Assembly: GCF_004000275.1 (NCBI RefSeq)
Contig: NZ_RCIP01000002.1
Location: forward strand, 1,055,782 to 1,119,781
DNA: 64,000 nucleotides
Source of the DNA: Saccharospirillum alexandrii
GTDB taxonomy: Bacteria > Pseudomonadota > Gammaproteobacteria > Pseudomonadales > Natronospirillaceae
Direction of reading: 5' to 3'
Shown in pieces: positions 33,496 through 42,925 of the stretch (its first letter is position 1; every line of letters begins with the position of its first letter). The notes under the pieces are model-generated. The model saw nothing but the letters and a program-made list of their open reading frames with translations, did not search any database and had not been told where the DNA came from. The position numbers were made by a program, and so were the translations under genes.

Positions 33496-35237
33496 TGGCC
33501 AGCCTCCACTACTTGTTCCAGTTGCTGGTAGGCAAAGGTGCGCTGATACCAGCCTCCCTGTGCCAGCAGTTGTTGATGCGTGCCGCGTTCGATGCAACGC
33601 CCCTGGTCCAACACCAGAATCTGGTCGGCTTCTTCGATGGCGGTTAACCGGTGGCAGCTGATCAGCGTTGTGCGCCCGGCGCGGGCCGCTTTCAGGTGCG
33701 AGAGAATGCCCTGCTCGGTGCGAACATCAACAGCAGAGAGCGCATCGTCGAGCACCAGTACCGGAGCGTCGGTCAACAGGGCCCGGGCAATGGCGACGCG
33801 TTGCTTCTGACCGCCGGAGAGCGTTACGCCCCGCTCGCCCACAAGCGTTTCATAGCCGTCGCTGAAGCGCAGAACGTCTTCGTGAATCTGGGCAATACGA
33901 GCGGCGGCTTCGATCGCGTCGCGGCTTGCATCCGGCTGACCCAGCGCAATGTTTTCCGCCACGGTAGCGGTAAACAAAAATGGCGTTTGCGGCACGACCG
34001 ACAAATGCCGGCGCAAGTTGTCGAGCGTGAACTCGGCGACCGGCCGGCCACCCAACCGAACGTCTGCGCCCTCGCCTTCCTGCAGCCGGGCCAGTAAATC
34101 AAGTAGCGTTGATTTGCCAGCACCGGTTGGGCCGACAATGCCGATCAGCTCACCGGCCTGTACCGATAGTGACAGGTCCTGTAATACCGGTGCCTGTTCA
34201 GGCGAGTGCTGAAACGCACGAATGGTCATGTCTATGGCGGCATCGGCATCGCCGGTGAAGGTGCCGTTGTCTTTGATGTCCGGTTCGGTATGCATCAGCT
34301 CATCGATGCGTTCGTAGGCTGCCTGGCCTCGTTCGACCAGGTTCAGCATCCAGCCGACGGCGAACATGGGCCAGATCATAAAGCCCAGATACAACGTAAA
34401 ACTGGTCAGTTGCCCCAGGGTTAGCTGGTCGTTCACAATGAACCAGGCACCGCCGGCCACACTCAGAAAAAACGACATACCCACGGCCAGAGAAATGGCC
34501 GGGTCGTATTTGCTGTCGGTGCGTGCTACTGCGAGGTTAGCGGCATTGGCTTCGCGGGCAATGGCGTTGAACTGAGCGTCTTCGACGTTTTCGCGACCGA
34601 AGGCACGAATCAGCCGGATGCCGGAAATGCTTTCCTGGACCTTGTCGTTCAAGTCGCTAAAACGGGCTTGTGCGAGCCGGAAGGAGGCATGCAATTCCTG
34701 ACCAAAACGCCACATGAAAAAACCGACAATGGGCCAGGGGACCAGCGCAATGAGCGTGAGCTGCCAGCTGATTTGAGTGGTCATTACTGTTAATACCAAT
34801 ATGCCGGTCAGGGCGCCATCAAACAAGGCAAGTACGGCTTCACCGGCCGTCATTTCCACCGCCTGAATGTCATTGGTGGCACGCGCCATTAAATCACCGG
34901 TATTGTGTTTCTGGAAAAAAGACGAGGACTGGCGAGTCAGGTGCCGGTATATATCGCGACGCAAGCGGTTTGAGAGAGCATAACTGGCGCCGAACAACGA
35001 CACGCGCCAGACGACACGCATCACATAACTGACGACGGCGACGCCCAGCACAATACCAACATTCAACCAGAGCTGATCCAGGGTGAGTGTCTCTGCGGCA
35101 ATGCCATCGACCACCCGACCGGTGATCCAGGGCGGAATCAGAACCGCAAAGCCGACGATGACCAGTGCGCTTACTGCAATGCAGTAACGGCGCCATTCGA
35201 CTTTGAAAAACCAGCGTAATTTCCAGAAAACCGACAC
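33492..35237 (-). CDS. ABC transporter, SmdA/MdlA-like half-transporter
   Basis: Protein of 581 residues with a transmembrane domain and an ATPase domain: Walker A GPTGAGKST, signature LSGGQ and Walker B VLVLDDALSA. Aspartate replaces the catalytic glutamate, as in MdlA proteins, so the heterodimer has one degenerate ATP site. GTG 35237 (SVFWKLRWFFKVEWRRY) aligns with the start of E. coli MdlA and has GAGG upstream; TTG 35288 would add 17 residues without support. First gene of the two-gene exporter operon. Confidence 0.92.
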   Translation of the reverse strand: MSVFWKLRWFFKVEWRRYCIAVSALVIVGFAVLIPPWITGRVVDGIAAETLTLDQLWLNVGIVLGVAVVSYVMRVVWRVSLFGASYALSNRLRRDIYRHLTRQSSSFFQKHNTGDLMARATNDIQAVEMTAGEAVLALFDGALTGILVLTVMTTQISWQLTLIALVPWPIVGFFMWRFGQELHASFRLAQARFSDLNDKVQESISGIRLIRAFGRENVEDAQFNAIAREANAANLAVARTDSKYDPAISLAVGMSFFLSVAGGAWFIVNDQLTLGQLTSFTLYLGFMIWPMFAVGWMLNLVERGQAAYERIDELMHTEPDIKDNGTFTGDADAAIDMTIRAFQHSPEQAPVLQDLSLSVQAGELIGIVGPTGAGKSTLLDLLARLQEGEGADVRLGGRPVAEFTLDNLRRHLSVVPQTPFLFTATVAENIALGQPDASRDAIEAAARIAQIHEDVLRFSDGYETLVGERGVTLSGGQKQRVAIARALLTDAPVLVLDDALSAVDVRTEQGILSHLKAARAGRTTLISCHRLTAIEEADQILVLDQGRCIERGTHQQLLAQGGWYQRTFAYQQLEQVVEAGQ

Positions 35238-35569
35238 AGTAACCTCAATAACCGGGTTAGGCAGGCGGGCCAGAATAGGCAAATGCAACGGTTTTCGCTA
35301 CTGCCGCAAGCATTATTTTATACACCGCTCACGTTCTGATTCTGTGACGCCCGCCGGGCGATGTCAGTCGTTTGTACCCCTACAATGATCAAGCCAGTCC
35401 TGTTTCGTCAAACCGATTCAACCGTTACGTCAGGTGGCGTAAAACTGTGCACTCTGTCGCAGCCCCGGAGATCCATAGCCTGATATTGACGAACATCCCT
35501 TGGGTTTTGCAATCGGGCCCTCAGGTTATTGGCAGGTTATCGATTCATCAATGTAAAACTGGAGTGTTT

Positions 35570-35767
35570 ATGAAAAACCCACTATTAACGACGATACTGG
35601 CCCTGATGTTTGCAATGGGTCTTGCCGCTTGCGATGAACCAAGCGAAGGTGAACAAGCTGCCGATGCCGTTGAGGAAGCTGCCGACAGTGCGGGCGATGC
35701 ATTGGAAGAAGGTGGCGACGCGATCGGCGATTCCATCGAAGAAGCGGAAGACGAAATTGAAGACTGA
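35570..35767 (+). CDS. small acidic lipoprotein
   Basis: Protein of 65 residues. Signal peptide with lipobox LAAC (acylated Cys at about 21). The mature part is about 44 residues, very rich in E, D and A and built of loose heptads (EQAADAVEEAADSAGDALEE), probably an amphipathic helix on the membrane or periplasmic face. GGAG lies six bases before the ATG and a terminator follows. No family recognised beyond a resemblance to entericidin-like small lipoproteins. The 332 bases before it (35238-35569) hold no other gene. Confidence 0.75.
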   Translation: MKNPLLTTILALMFAMGLAACDEPSEGEQAADAVEEAADSAGDALEEGGDAIGDSIEEAEDEIED

Positions 35768-35787
35768 TTGTTTTCTAGTGTGAGCTC

Positions 35788-35811
35788 GGCGGCCAATTGG
35801 CCGCCTTTTTT
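35788..35811 (+). terminator. rho-independent terminator after the small lipoprotein gene
   Basis: Perfect palindrome GGCGGCCAATTGGCCGCC followed by six T, 21 bases past the stop. Confidence 0.9.
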
Positions 35812-35863
35812 ATGCCTGAATTTATTTGGAGATCTTTGAACAACCCTAACAACACACTCACCA

Positions 35864-38800
35864 TCAGTAATCGTTTTTCCAGTTCAATTCAACGCCACCG
35901 GCACCAAATTGCCCGCGGGTATAAAGTTCGGCATTGATGCGAGGCGTTAATTGAAATTGCAAGCTGCCTTCCAGGCCCTGTTCGGCCCCAACTCCCGATT
36001 CGACTTCCAGATAAATGCGGTCGCTGAGGTATTTGCCCGCTTGCACGTTCACACCGGATTCGCCTTCCTCGTTGGTGCCACTGTCGAGGGTCAGCGCATC
36101 GAGCCCGAGCAGGTCGCGGGTGGTGCCAAAGACATCCAGTCCGCTGCCAGGGTTGCGCAGACTGTTCAGTGCCGCCGCCAGTTGTACTGCTTGCAAGGCC
36201 GACATTTCAGCAATACTGCGACCAAAGAGTAATCGCGCCAGCAATTCATCATTCGACAGCGACGGGGTTGATGTCAGGTTCAGGCTCAGCTGATTTTGCG
36301 TGCCCTGAATGTTCAGGTTGACGGTGATATCGGGCCCTTCGTATACGGCGAGAATATCCAGCAACAACTGACTGCCTTGCACTTGAATGTTGCCACGTTC
36401 AATTTCGAAATTTTTCCCGAATGCGGTGTAGGTACCGCGAATCACCTGAAAACGTCCGCCTATCTGCGGGTTTGCCAGGTCATCGGTAATGTCGAGCTCA
36501 CCCGACAGTTCCGCCGCCAGGCCCTGGCCGTATATTTGTGCACGGCGCTGGGCCCGAAGCCGCACCTCCCATTGCCCGTCTGGCGCGAAAGCACTGCGTT
36601 GCCGCGCTTCTTCCTCGGCGGCTTCCTGTTCGGCACTGCGAATGACGTTGAGCGTTGGAGCGCCACTCTGCAGCAGTGAATTAAGCTGAATAATCAGCGG
36701 AGAGACATCGAGCAAGCCTTCGATGCGCAAATCACGCCAGGGGCCGGTGACGGTAATGGCCCCGTCGATGGTGGCGTCAACATCGGCACGGCGCACCAGG
36801 CGCGCGTTGTTGGCGTCGAATTCCAGATCCAGTTCCGGCATCCACCAGACGTCGCGATTTTCCGGCCAGTTCACATCGCCGCCCAGGGTGACGTCGCCGC
36901 CGTTGGTATCGTTGGCGTTCATAGTAAACTGCAGTGTGCGATTGCTGGCCTTGAGCTCGGCACTCATGTCGGCCAGAACAGCGCCACTGGCTGCGTTTTC
37001 ATAGCGGCCATCGCTGAGTTGGATGCTGCCCGCCCATTCCGGGCGTACCAGTGTGCCAGAGACCGACAACTGGCCATCTACATTGCCGGTGAAATCCTGA
37101 TCGGGGCGGTTGCGCAGCAGCGGTTCCAGCACGGTGGCATTCAGGGCCATCCTGGCTTCGGCGGTAAAGGGTCTGCGGTAAAGAGGGCCTGCCCAGTCAG
37201 CCAGTGCGGTCTGTTCAGTGCTCAGATCGAGCAGCAGGCGCTGCGTTTGTGATTCGCGAACCCGAGCCTGCAAGTGGTGGCGACCCGAGTCGGTTGATAC
37301 GTCTACTTGCACGTCCAGTGGCCACTGATTCGATGCCCATTCCAGCTCGGCGGACACCGCGGGCTCATCGGGGGTTCCCGACACCTGCAAGACGCCCTCC
37401 AGGCTGCCCGCCCAGGTGCTATTGCTGCCCAGCCAACGCTCGGTTTCGGGCACCGACAGCTCGGCCTGCAAATCGACTGAACGACGCGTTCCCTTGCCGC
37501 TCACCCGAACGTCACCGCCCGGGCCAAGGTCTGCATAGGCCGAGGTAATCTGCCAGTCATCCATCCTGCCGGCGGCCACCAGATTCAGCTTCCAGCGATC
37601 ATTACCACGCCCGTTCACCACAAATCCGGCCCACTCACCACCGGCGTTCAATTCGATATCGACTTCGGGGTCGGTCATGACGCCTGCAATACTCGCCTGC
37701 CCGTTAATTTCACCGTTGAGTTCGTCATTGAGAGGCAACCCCAGGGCTCGCAACCGTTGCAACGACACCCTCGACAAACGGGCATCGCCTTCAATCTGAT
37801 CGCCCTGGTTTTCCAGGTCCAGTTGCAGCATGGCCGTGCCCCAGGTTACCTCGGCCTGATGCATGAGCCGGTCACCCAGGGTACCGCTGCCCTGCCAGTC
37901 GAGGTCGTAGTCATCGCCCAGATACCGACCGCGGGATTGAACCTGGCCTTCAATGGCCAGGCTGGGCCAGCTGCCTTGAACGCTGACGCGAGCAGAGCTC
38001 TCGCCGCTCAGGCTTTCCAGCGCCAGGCTGTCACTCTCGGGCAACCAGGGTGTTATCTGGTCCCAGCCGAGGTTGGTCAGTTCGGTGTCGATATTGAGCG
38101 TCAGTGGCGACAGATCAATCACACCGGAGGCCGTTAACTCGCTGTCACCCGATTGCAGCGCCAGCGAACCGAGCGTCAGTTGCGCGGGCGTCAACTCGGT
38201 GACCGAGGCCGATAACGTCAGCGCAGTCGCCTCGAATTCGCCGTCGAAGTTCAGATCGGCAGTGACCCTTGGCGCAGTTAGATCGCCTTCAATACGGCCT
38301 TGCGCTCCGGCGCGGCCGGTCAAAGAGGCCAGGGTATCTGGTAGGGCAAAGGGCAACCGGCGTACGTCGTTGAGCGTTAGATCGTTGATGGCATAGTCAC
38401 CGTCAATCGAGCGGGCAAAGGGTTGTACTTCACCACTAAAGGACACGCCGAGTTCCGACCAGTTGAGACTGGCCTGACGAATCTGCCAGCGCTCGCGGTT
38501 TTGTGCGGATATATCGGCCTCTGCACGGACCGGCTGGTCGAGCCAGCGACCGTCGAACACCAGATCGGCCGTTACGGCCGGCTCCAGCCAGGCGCCCGAC
38601 ACCTGAACCTCACCGGTAGTGTTACCGGTCAGGTCAGCGAGCAGGTCGGGCATGGCGGGCAGAAAGGGCCGAAGGGTCGCCAGGCGCAAGGCGCCGACCC
38701 GGGCGTTCAGATCCAGTGACCGCTCCTGCCAGTTAATCTCCCCGGCCAGCTCTGTTTCGGTGTCGGCCAGTTGTATCCGGCTTTGACCGAGTTGCACCCG

Positions 38801-40543
38801 GGTCAGGTCGAAGCGCTCTATCTGCAACGCCGCTGCCAGTGTCTGGTTTTGCCACCGGCCTTCCAGGTTCAGGTCGCCGCTGGCGACCGGGTCGGACACG
38901 GTTCCGCTCCATTGCAGTTGGCCGCTGACACCCCAGTCCTGTTCAACGGGCAGTTCGACCCCGGCCAACGGCAACCAGCTGGAGCGGATGTCTAGCAATT
39001 CGGTCGTCGCATCCAGCGCCAGGGTATCCAGCTGCAGTCGGCCCTGGGCGTTGATGTCGCCCGCCTCGGTGGCCAGGCGGGTGCCGTTCAGCTCAAGCTG
39101 TTCCCGGTTGGCGCTCAGGTCAGTCGATAACTCAAAAGGTTCCTGCTGGTAGCTCCCCGCGGTGTCGATACGCCCACGGAACTGCGGGTCGTCAAAGGTG
39201 CCGGTCAGGCGGCCCTCGCCCCCGGTCTTGAGGGTCAGAACCTCCGGCCAGGCGGGCACCCAGGGCTGCCAGCGGCTTTGGTCGAGCGCATCCCAGGTCA
39301 GTGTCAGATCCAGTTCCCGGGAAGCCCATTGCACCTGTCCATCGGCTTCGACTCTGGCTTCACCCCAGCTTATTTCGGCGGAGTCAATCCTGACCCCCGT
39401 GGCCGTAGCGCGGCTTTCGGTCTGAACGCTAAGTGGATCTCCGCGCAGACGTCCCTCCAGCTGTGCACTGCCGTCGAACTGGGGTTGCTGCCAGCCACCG
39501 GTCAACTGGCCGGCAACGGACACCGTGCCGGTCAGGTCGGATACCGGGATGAGATCGTTCAACAGCGCCAGAGGCAGCGCATCGGCCTCGATGCCGAGAT
39601 CGGCCCGGCGTGGCCCGACGTAGCCGCTGAGTCGCGCCCTTTGACCGTCGATATCCGCATTCAATGGCGACAGATATAGGCGTGAATCGGCCGGGCTATA
39701 ACTGACCTGGCCGGTGATGCCCAGGCGGTGCTCGCGCCAGGGCAGCGCCAGCGTTTCAATGTCTGCACGCCACTGGGATTCGACCTGGCTCAGGCGCAGA
39801 TCCCATTCGCCGATCAGGGGTTCGTCCAGCGGCCAGTCAATCCAGTTCGCCCAGGAACCGTCAGCGGCGGCATTCAGATCGCCCCGGACACTGAGCGAAT
39901 CCACCGCATCCACGGTCACCGATGCCGACACGGTCTGATCATCGCCTTCGGTCAATGCCAGTGACAGGCGCGCCGGCCAACTGCCCCAGTTGACTTCCGC
40001 ATCGGCGTCAATGGCGGTGCGTAACGGCGCCCGACCAGGCAGGTTCAGTTCAAAGTCGGCAATCGACAGCTGGGCGAGCTGAATCGGCGGAATGCGATTC
40101 CAGACCGCCTGCAGTTGACCGAGCGGATCGGCGGGTGCGGCGGCATCCGGTTCCGGTTCGGCAGCTGCGCCCCCGGGCACCTCAACGCGCACCCGGTCTG
40201 CCGTCAGTGCATCGATCCAGACCCGGCGCTGCCAACTGTATTGTGGCTGCCATTGCAGGTTACCGGCCACGACGTCGACGCTCGGGCCGTTGTCGCCAGC
40301 TTGATAGGTGAGGCGATCGAAGCTCAATACATCCAGCGTCGCCCAATGTGGGTTCTCAATGCGCAGCGTTTGGCCAACGAACACCGGCAACCAGCGCTCG
40401 GCTTGCGCCAGCAGCGTTAACCGGCCGGTTTCGGTGCCCAGCAGAAACGCCAGACCCAGAGCCAGAATCAGAACCAGGCCCGCAAGCGAGGCCAGGCCAA
40501 TGAGCCAGGCGCGACGGGCGACAGTGCGCAGTCGAATCGCCAT
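35864..40543 (-). CDS. tamB: translocation and assembly module protein TamB
   Basis: Protein of 1559 residues. One N-terminal membrane anchor (WLIGLASLAGLVLILALGLAF) is followed by a very long repetitive beta-rich periplasmic region and the C-terminal DUF490/TamB domain (DITVNLNIQGTQNQLSLNLT, SNDELLARLLFGRSIAE, and a terminal GGVELNWKNDY). Larger than E. coli TamB (about 1260 residues); the extra length is in the beta-helical groove region. With TamA it spans the periplasm and helps assemble some outer-membrane proteins and move phospholipids to the outer membrane. The start shares one base with the tamA stop. Confidence 0.95.
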   Translation of the reverse strand: MAIRLRTVARRAWLIGLASLAGLVLILALGLAFLLGTETGRLTLLAQAERWLPVFVGQTLRIENPHWATLDVLSFDRLTYQAGDNGPSVDVVAGNLQWQPQYSWQRRVWIDALTADRVRVEVPGGAAAEPEPDAAAPADPLGQLQAVWNRIPPIQLAQLSIADFELNLPGRAPLRTAIDADAEVNWGSWPARLSLALTEGDDQTVSASVTVDAVDSLSVRGDLNAAADGSWANWIDWPLDEPLIGEWDLRLSQVESQWRADIETLALPWREHRLGITGQVSYSPADSRLYLSPLNADIDGQRARLSGYVGPRRADLGIEADALPLALLNDLIPVSDLTGTVSVAGQLTGGWQQPQFDGSAQLEGRLRGDPLSVQTESRATATGVRIDSAEISWGEARVEADGQVQWASRELDLTLTWDALDQSRWQPWVPAWPEVLTLKTGGEGRLTGTFDDPQFRGRIDTAGSYQQEPFELSTDLSANREQLELNGTRLATEAGDINAQGRLQLDTLALDATTELLDIRSSWLPLAGVELPVEQDWGVSGQLQWSGTVSDPVASGDLNLEGRWQNQTLAAALQIERFDLTRVQLGQSRIQLADTETELAGEINWQERSLDLNARVGALRLATLRPFLPAMPDLLADLTGNTTGEVQVSGAWLEPAVTADLVFDGRWLDQPVRAEADISAQNRERWQIRQASLNWSELGVSFSGEVQPFARSIDGDYAINDLTLNDVRRLPFALPDTLASLTGRAGAQGRIEGDLTAPRVTADLNFDGEFEATALTLSASVTELTPAQLTLGSLALQSGDSELTASGVIDLSPLTLNIDTELTNLGWDQITPWLPESDSLALESLSGESSARVSVQGSWPSLAIEGQVQSRGRYLGDDYDLDWQGSGTLGDRLMHQAEVTWGTAMLQLDLENQGDQIEGDARLSRVSLQRLRALGLPLNDELNGEINGQASIAGVMTDPEVDIELNAGGEWAGFVVNGRGNDRWKLNLVAAGRMDDWQITSAYADLGPGGDVRVSGKGTRRSVDLQAELSVPETERWLGSNSTWAGSLEGVLQVSGTPDEPAVSAELEWASNQWPLDVQVDVSTDSGRHHLQARVRESQTQRLLLDLSTEQTALADWAGPLYRRPFTAEARMALNATVLEPLLRNRPDQDFTGNVDGQLSVSGTLVRPEWAGSIQLSDGRYENAASGAVLADMSAELKASNRTLQFTMNANDTNGGDVTLGGDVNWPENRDVWWMPELDLEFDANNARLVRRADVDATIDGAITVTGPWRDLRIEGLLDVSPLIIQLNSLLQSGAPTLNVIRSAEQEAAEEEARQRSAFAPDGQWEVRLRAQRRAQIYGQGLAAELSGELDITDDLANPQIGGRFQVIRGTYTAFGKNFEIERGNIQVQGSQLLLDILAVYEGPDITVNLNIQGTQNQLSLNLTSTPSLSNDELLARLLFGRSIAEMSALQAVQLAAALNSLRNPGSGLDVFGTTRDLLGLDALTLDSGTNEEGESGVNVQAGKYLSDRIYLEVESGVGAEQGLEGSLQFQLTPRINAELYTRGQFGAGGVELNWKNDY

Positions 40544-42342
40544 CAGAACGACTGCCCGAGGCTGATGTAGATCTGAAACGCCGGATCACTGTCACGCCCG
40601 TTAATGGGGAAGCCCAGGTCAAAGCGAATGGGCGCAAAGCGGGTAAAATAGCGCACGCCAAAGCCGGCGCCGTAGTACCACTCGGACTGTTCAGCCGGGT
40701 TCCAGTCTTCACTGATGCTGACGGCATCGCCAAAGAGGACTGCGCCCCAGTTTTCGCTCAGTTGACCGCGCAATTCCAGGCTGCCCTGCCATTGATGGGT
40801 ACCGCCCACATCACTGCCTTCCAGACCTATAGACCGGTAGGGGTATCCCCGTGCGGAGCCACCGCCGCCGCCCAGCAGGCGGTCTGATGTTGGAATGCGG
40901 TCGAGGTCAGCCGAGTCGTTGAAGGGCCACAGCGATGTCCACTCCAGTCGATTGGCGAGCACCAGCTCATCGGTCAGGTCGCGAAAACTGGACCAGCCCA
41001 GGTTGCCGACGTAAAACGGGTCGCTTGACCCATTCAGACTCCAGACCGGTTCAAGACCAACGCTGTAACGCAACCCTTTCTGGGGGTTAAAGTCGTTGGG
41101 GACTGAATCGTATTCATAGGCCAGCGGGATGCGGATCAGACTGAAGGTATTCCATTCATCGCCGACCCGCTCATCGCTGCGCCGGTAGGCCACACCGTAG
41201 CGGTAGGTATCGTTGCGCGAGGCGCGCCGGTCGATGGTGGCCCGGCTCTCGCCGATGTAGAACTCATCGTCGTCCGGTGTTTCATGAGTGAGGCTGTTGT
41301 TCCACACCAGGGTGTTGCGCGCGTCCAGAAAGCCGGGCAGCGTCAGCTGAATATTGCCGCTCTGGCGATCCCGTTGCCATTCAGCGCCCAGTTCAAGCCA
41401 CTGCGCTCGCCCGGCCAGGTTGCGGTGCTCCCAGCCGGCCTTCAGGCCAATGCCCTGGTCTGTGTCCCAGCCGATACCGGCGCTGAGCGTTCGGGGCTCG
41501 CGCTGGGTCAGCTCAAAACTCACATCGACCGAGCCATCCTCAGAGCGGTTCAAATTCCGCCGCACCGCTGAGAACAACTGGGTTTCATAAAGATTGATGA
41601 TGGCCTGGTCAATATTGGCGCGGCTAAAACAAACCCCCTCGCGCAGGGCTGTCTGGCGGCGCAAAAACGCTTCGTCGACCCCTTCCTGGCCGGTAAAGGA
41701 CACCTTACCCTGAGTCGAGGGGTCGGCCGCACTGACCTGGTAGGTAACCTCGCCGCCGTCGTTCTCTGGCTGCAGACGCACCTCATGGCTGACGTTCAGG
41801 GTGAAGTAACAGCTGTCGCTGTCGATGATGGTCTGCAATTCGGACTGGTCGGCCAGAATCGCCTCGGCCACGAGAGGCTCGCCCTCGCCGGACAATGGCC
41901 AGGTGTCGGGCAAGGTCACCTCAACGCCTTCAACCCGAACACTCAGCACCTGATACTCCGGGCCGGTATCAACGCGGTATTGCACCCGCTCCTGCACCTC
42001 GCCTTCGGTCTCTCCGGCTTCTTCAATGACCCGATGAATGATCTCGGCTTCGTAGTAGCCGTTGGACTCCAGTACCTGGCGCATCTGCTCACGTTCGCCC
42101 TGGGCCAGCCGGCTGGCGCGGGGGTTCAGGCCAATCGAACGCAAGGAGTCCCGATAGCCCTGTAACTGATCGCGCAGGTCGTTGCGCAGGCCGCGGTTGC
42201 CCGGTGACACCTCGATATCATTGCGCGCGACCGTGGGCAGTTCAGCTGCCTGAGTTGGTACCAGCGCCGCAAACGCCAGCACCGCGCTCACTCCCAGAGC
42301 TCGGATGCTGCGGTATCGACGGTTGTGTCGACGATGAAAAAT
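40543..42342 (-). CDS. tamA: translocation and assembly module outer-membrane protein TamA (possible AUU start)
   Basis: Omp85-family protein. After the signal peptide come three POTRA domains (to about residue 260) and a 16-strand barrel with the RGYPYRSIG segment of the L6 loop (VRGF/Y motif) and a terminal phenylalanine. The only standard start, GTG 42291, would give a 15-residue leader with no basic residues. Upstream in frame lies FHRRHNRRYRSIR, a basic n-region, then ALGVSAVLAFAALV and TQA. AGGAG is eight bases before an ATT at 42342, and no ATG, GTG or TTG lies between the upstream stop and 42291. The start is therefore given as ATT, as an inference. Confidence 0.9.
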   Translation of the reverse strand: MFHRRHNRRYRSIRALGVSAVLAFAALVPTQAAELPTVARNDIEVSPGNRGLRNDLRDQLQGYRDSLRSIGLNPRASRLAQGEREQMRQVLESNGYYEAEIIHRVIEEAGETEGEVQERVQYRVDTGPEYQVLSVRVEGVEVTLPDTWPLSGEGEPLVAEAILADQSELQTIIDSDSCYFTLNVSHEVRLQPENDGGEVTYQVSAADPSTQGKVSFTGQEGVDEAFLRRQTALREGVCFSRANIDQAIINLYETQLFSAVRRNLNRSEDGSVDVSFELTQREPRTLSAGIGWDTDQGIGLKAGWEHRNLAGRAQWLELGAEWQRDRQSGNIQLTLPGFLDARNTLVWNNSLTHETPDDDEFYIGESRATIDRRASRNDTYRYGVAYRRSDERVGDEWNTFSLIRIPLAYEYDSVPNDFNPQKGLRYSVGLEPVWSLNGSSDPFYVGNLGWSSFRDLTDELVLANRLEWTSLWPFNDSADLDRIPTSDRLLGGGGGSARGYPYRSIGLEGSDVGGTHQWQGSLELRGQLSENWGAVLFGDAVSISEDWNPAEQSEWYYGAGFGVRYFTRFAPIRFDLGFPINGRDSDPAFQIYISLGQSF

Positions 42343-42345
42343 AAT

Positions 42346-42638
42346 GTTAGCTCCTGAACCAGAACGCCCGGCGTTCTGAGCATTGAAACACGGCTACCAG
42401 CCTACCTGGCTCGGCTGAACCCCGGCTGAAGCTCATGCTCTCGCCGGATGATATAGCGGCTCCCTCTTGCCATATTCTTAAAAGTAATTTCACGCCAACC
42501 ATTTATAACCTTAAACTTCGCTGCCTTATACTCTGACGGGTCGGACCGGTTACCGGCGTTCCGGGCCATACACACTCGTTTTCGAGTCAGAGACTGCGAC
42601 CGCTGCGCGCTCCCTGGCCAAACCAGCAAGGACCTTTC
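42346..42638. other. divergent region between tamA and the PA4642-family gene
   Basis: No gene seen. Contains the tamA ribosome site (AGGAG, plus-strand 42351-42355) and a small dyad AGAACGCC, C, GGCGTTCT at 42361-42377 that could form a hairpin in the tamA leader. The rest presumably carries the two promoters; none is obvious. Confidence 0.4.
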
Positions 42639-42920
42639 ATGAAACGCGATAAAAAACGGGTTGAAGGTGAAGTCTGGGGTGAAGCTCACCTTGAAGACTA
42701 CCTCAATTTCACTACTTATGATGGCACAGACCCGGATTTCCACTGCCTTTACCGGGCTTATACTCGCATGAACGAGGAGACTTTCGAGCGTTTTGTCACC
42801 CTGTTCCGGGAGCGGGGCCGCAACCTGAATGCCACCAACCTGGAAGGCCAGACTCTCGCCGACATCCTGCAAGACCACACCCAGGCACAAGCCTACCGGG
42901 ATGCGCTGCTGAAGGGTTAA
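42639..42920 (+). CDS. PA4642 family protein
   Basis: Protein of 93 residues, matching the small conserved gammaproteobacterial family named after P. aeruginosa PA4642: MKRDKKRV at the start, DYLNF, DGTDPDFHCLYRAY, FERFVTLFRERGRNLNA and a final ILQDHTQAQAYRDALL. The C-terminal half has the look of a single ankyrin-like helix pair. Function unknown. Convergent with radA, with only five bases between the stops. Confidence 0.88.
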   Translation: MKRDKKRVEGEVWGEAHLEDYLNFTTYDGTDPDFHCLYRAYTRMNEETFERFVTLFRERGRNLNATNLEGQTLADILQDHTQAQAYRDALLKG

Positions 42921-42925
42921 CGCCG

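Noticed and set aside
31795-33531. A 578-codon open frame on the plus strand
   Set aside because: It is antisense to the SmdB-like ABC transporter gene, is rich in H, Q and V from reverse reading of GC-rich codons, and has no recognisable domain.
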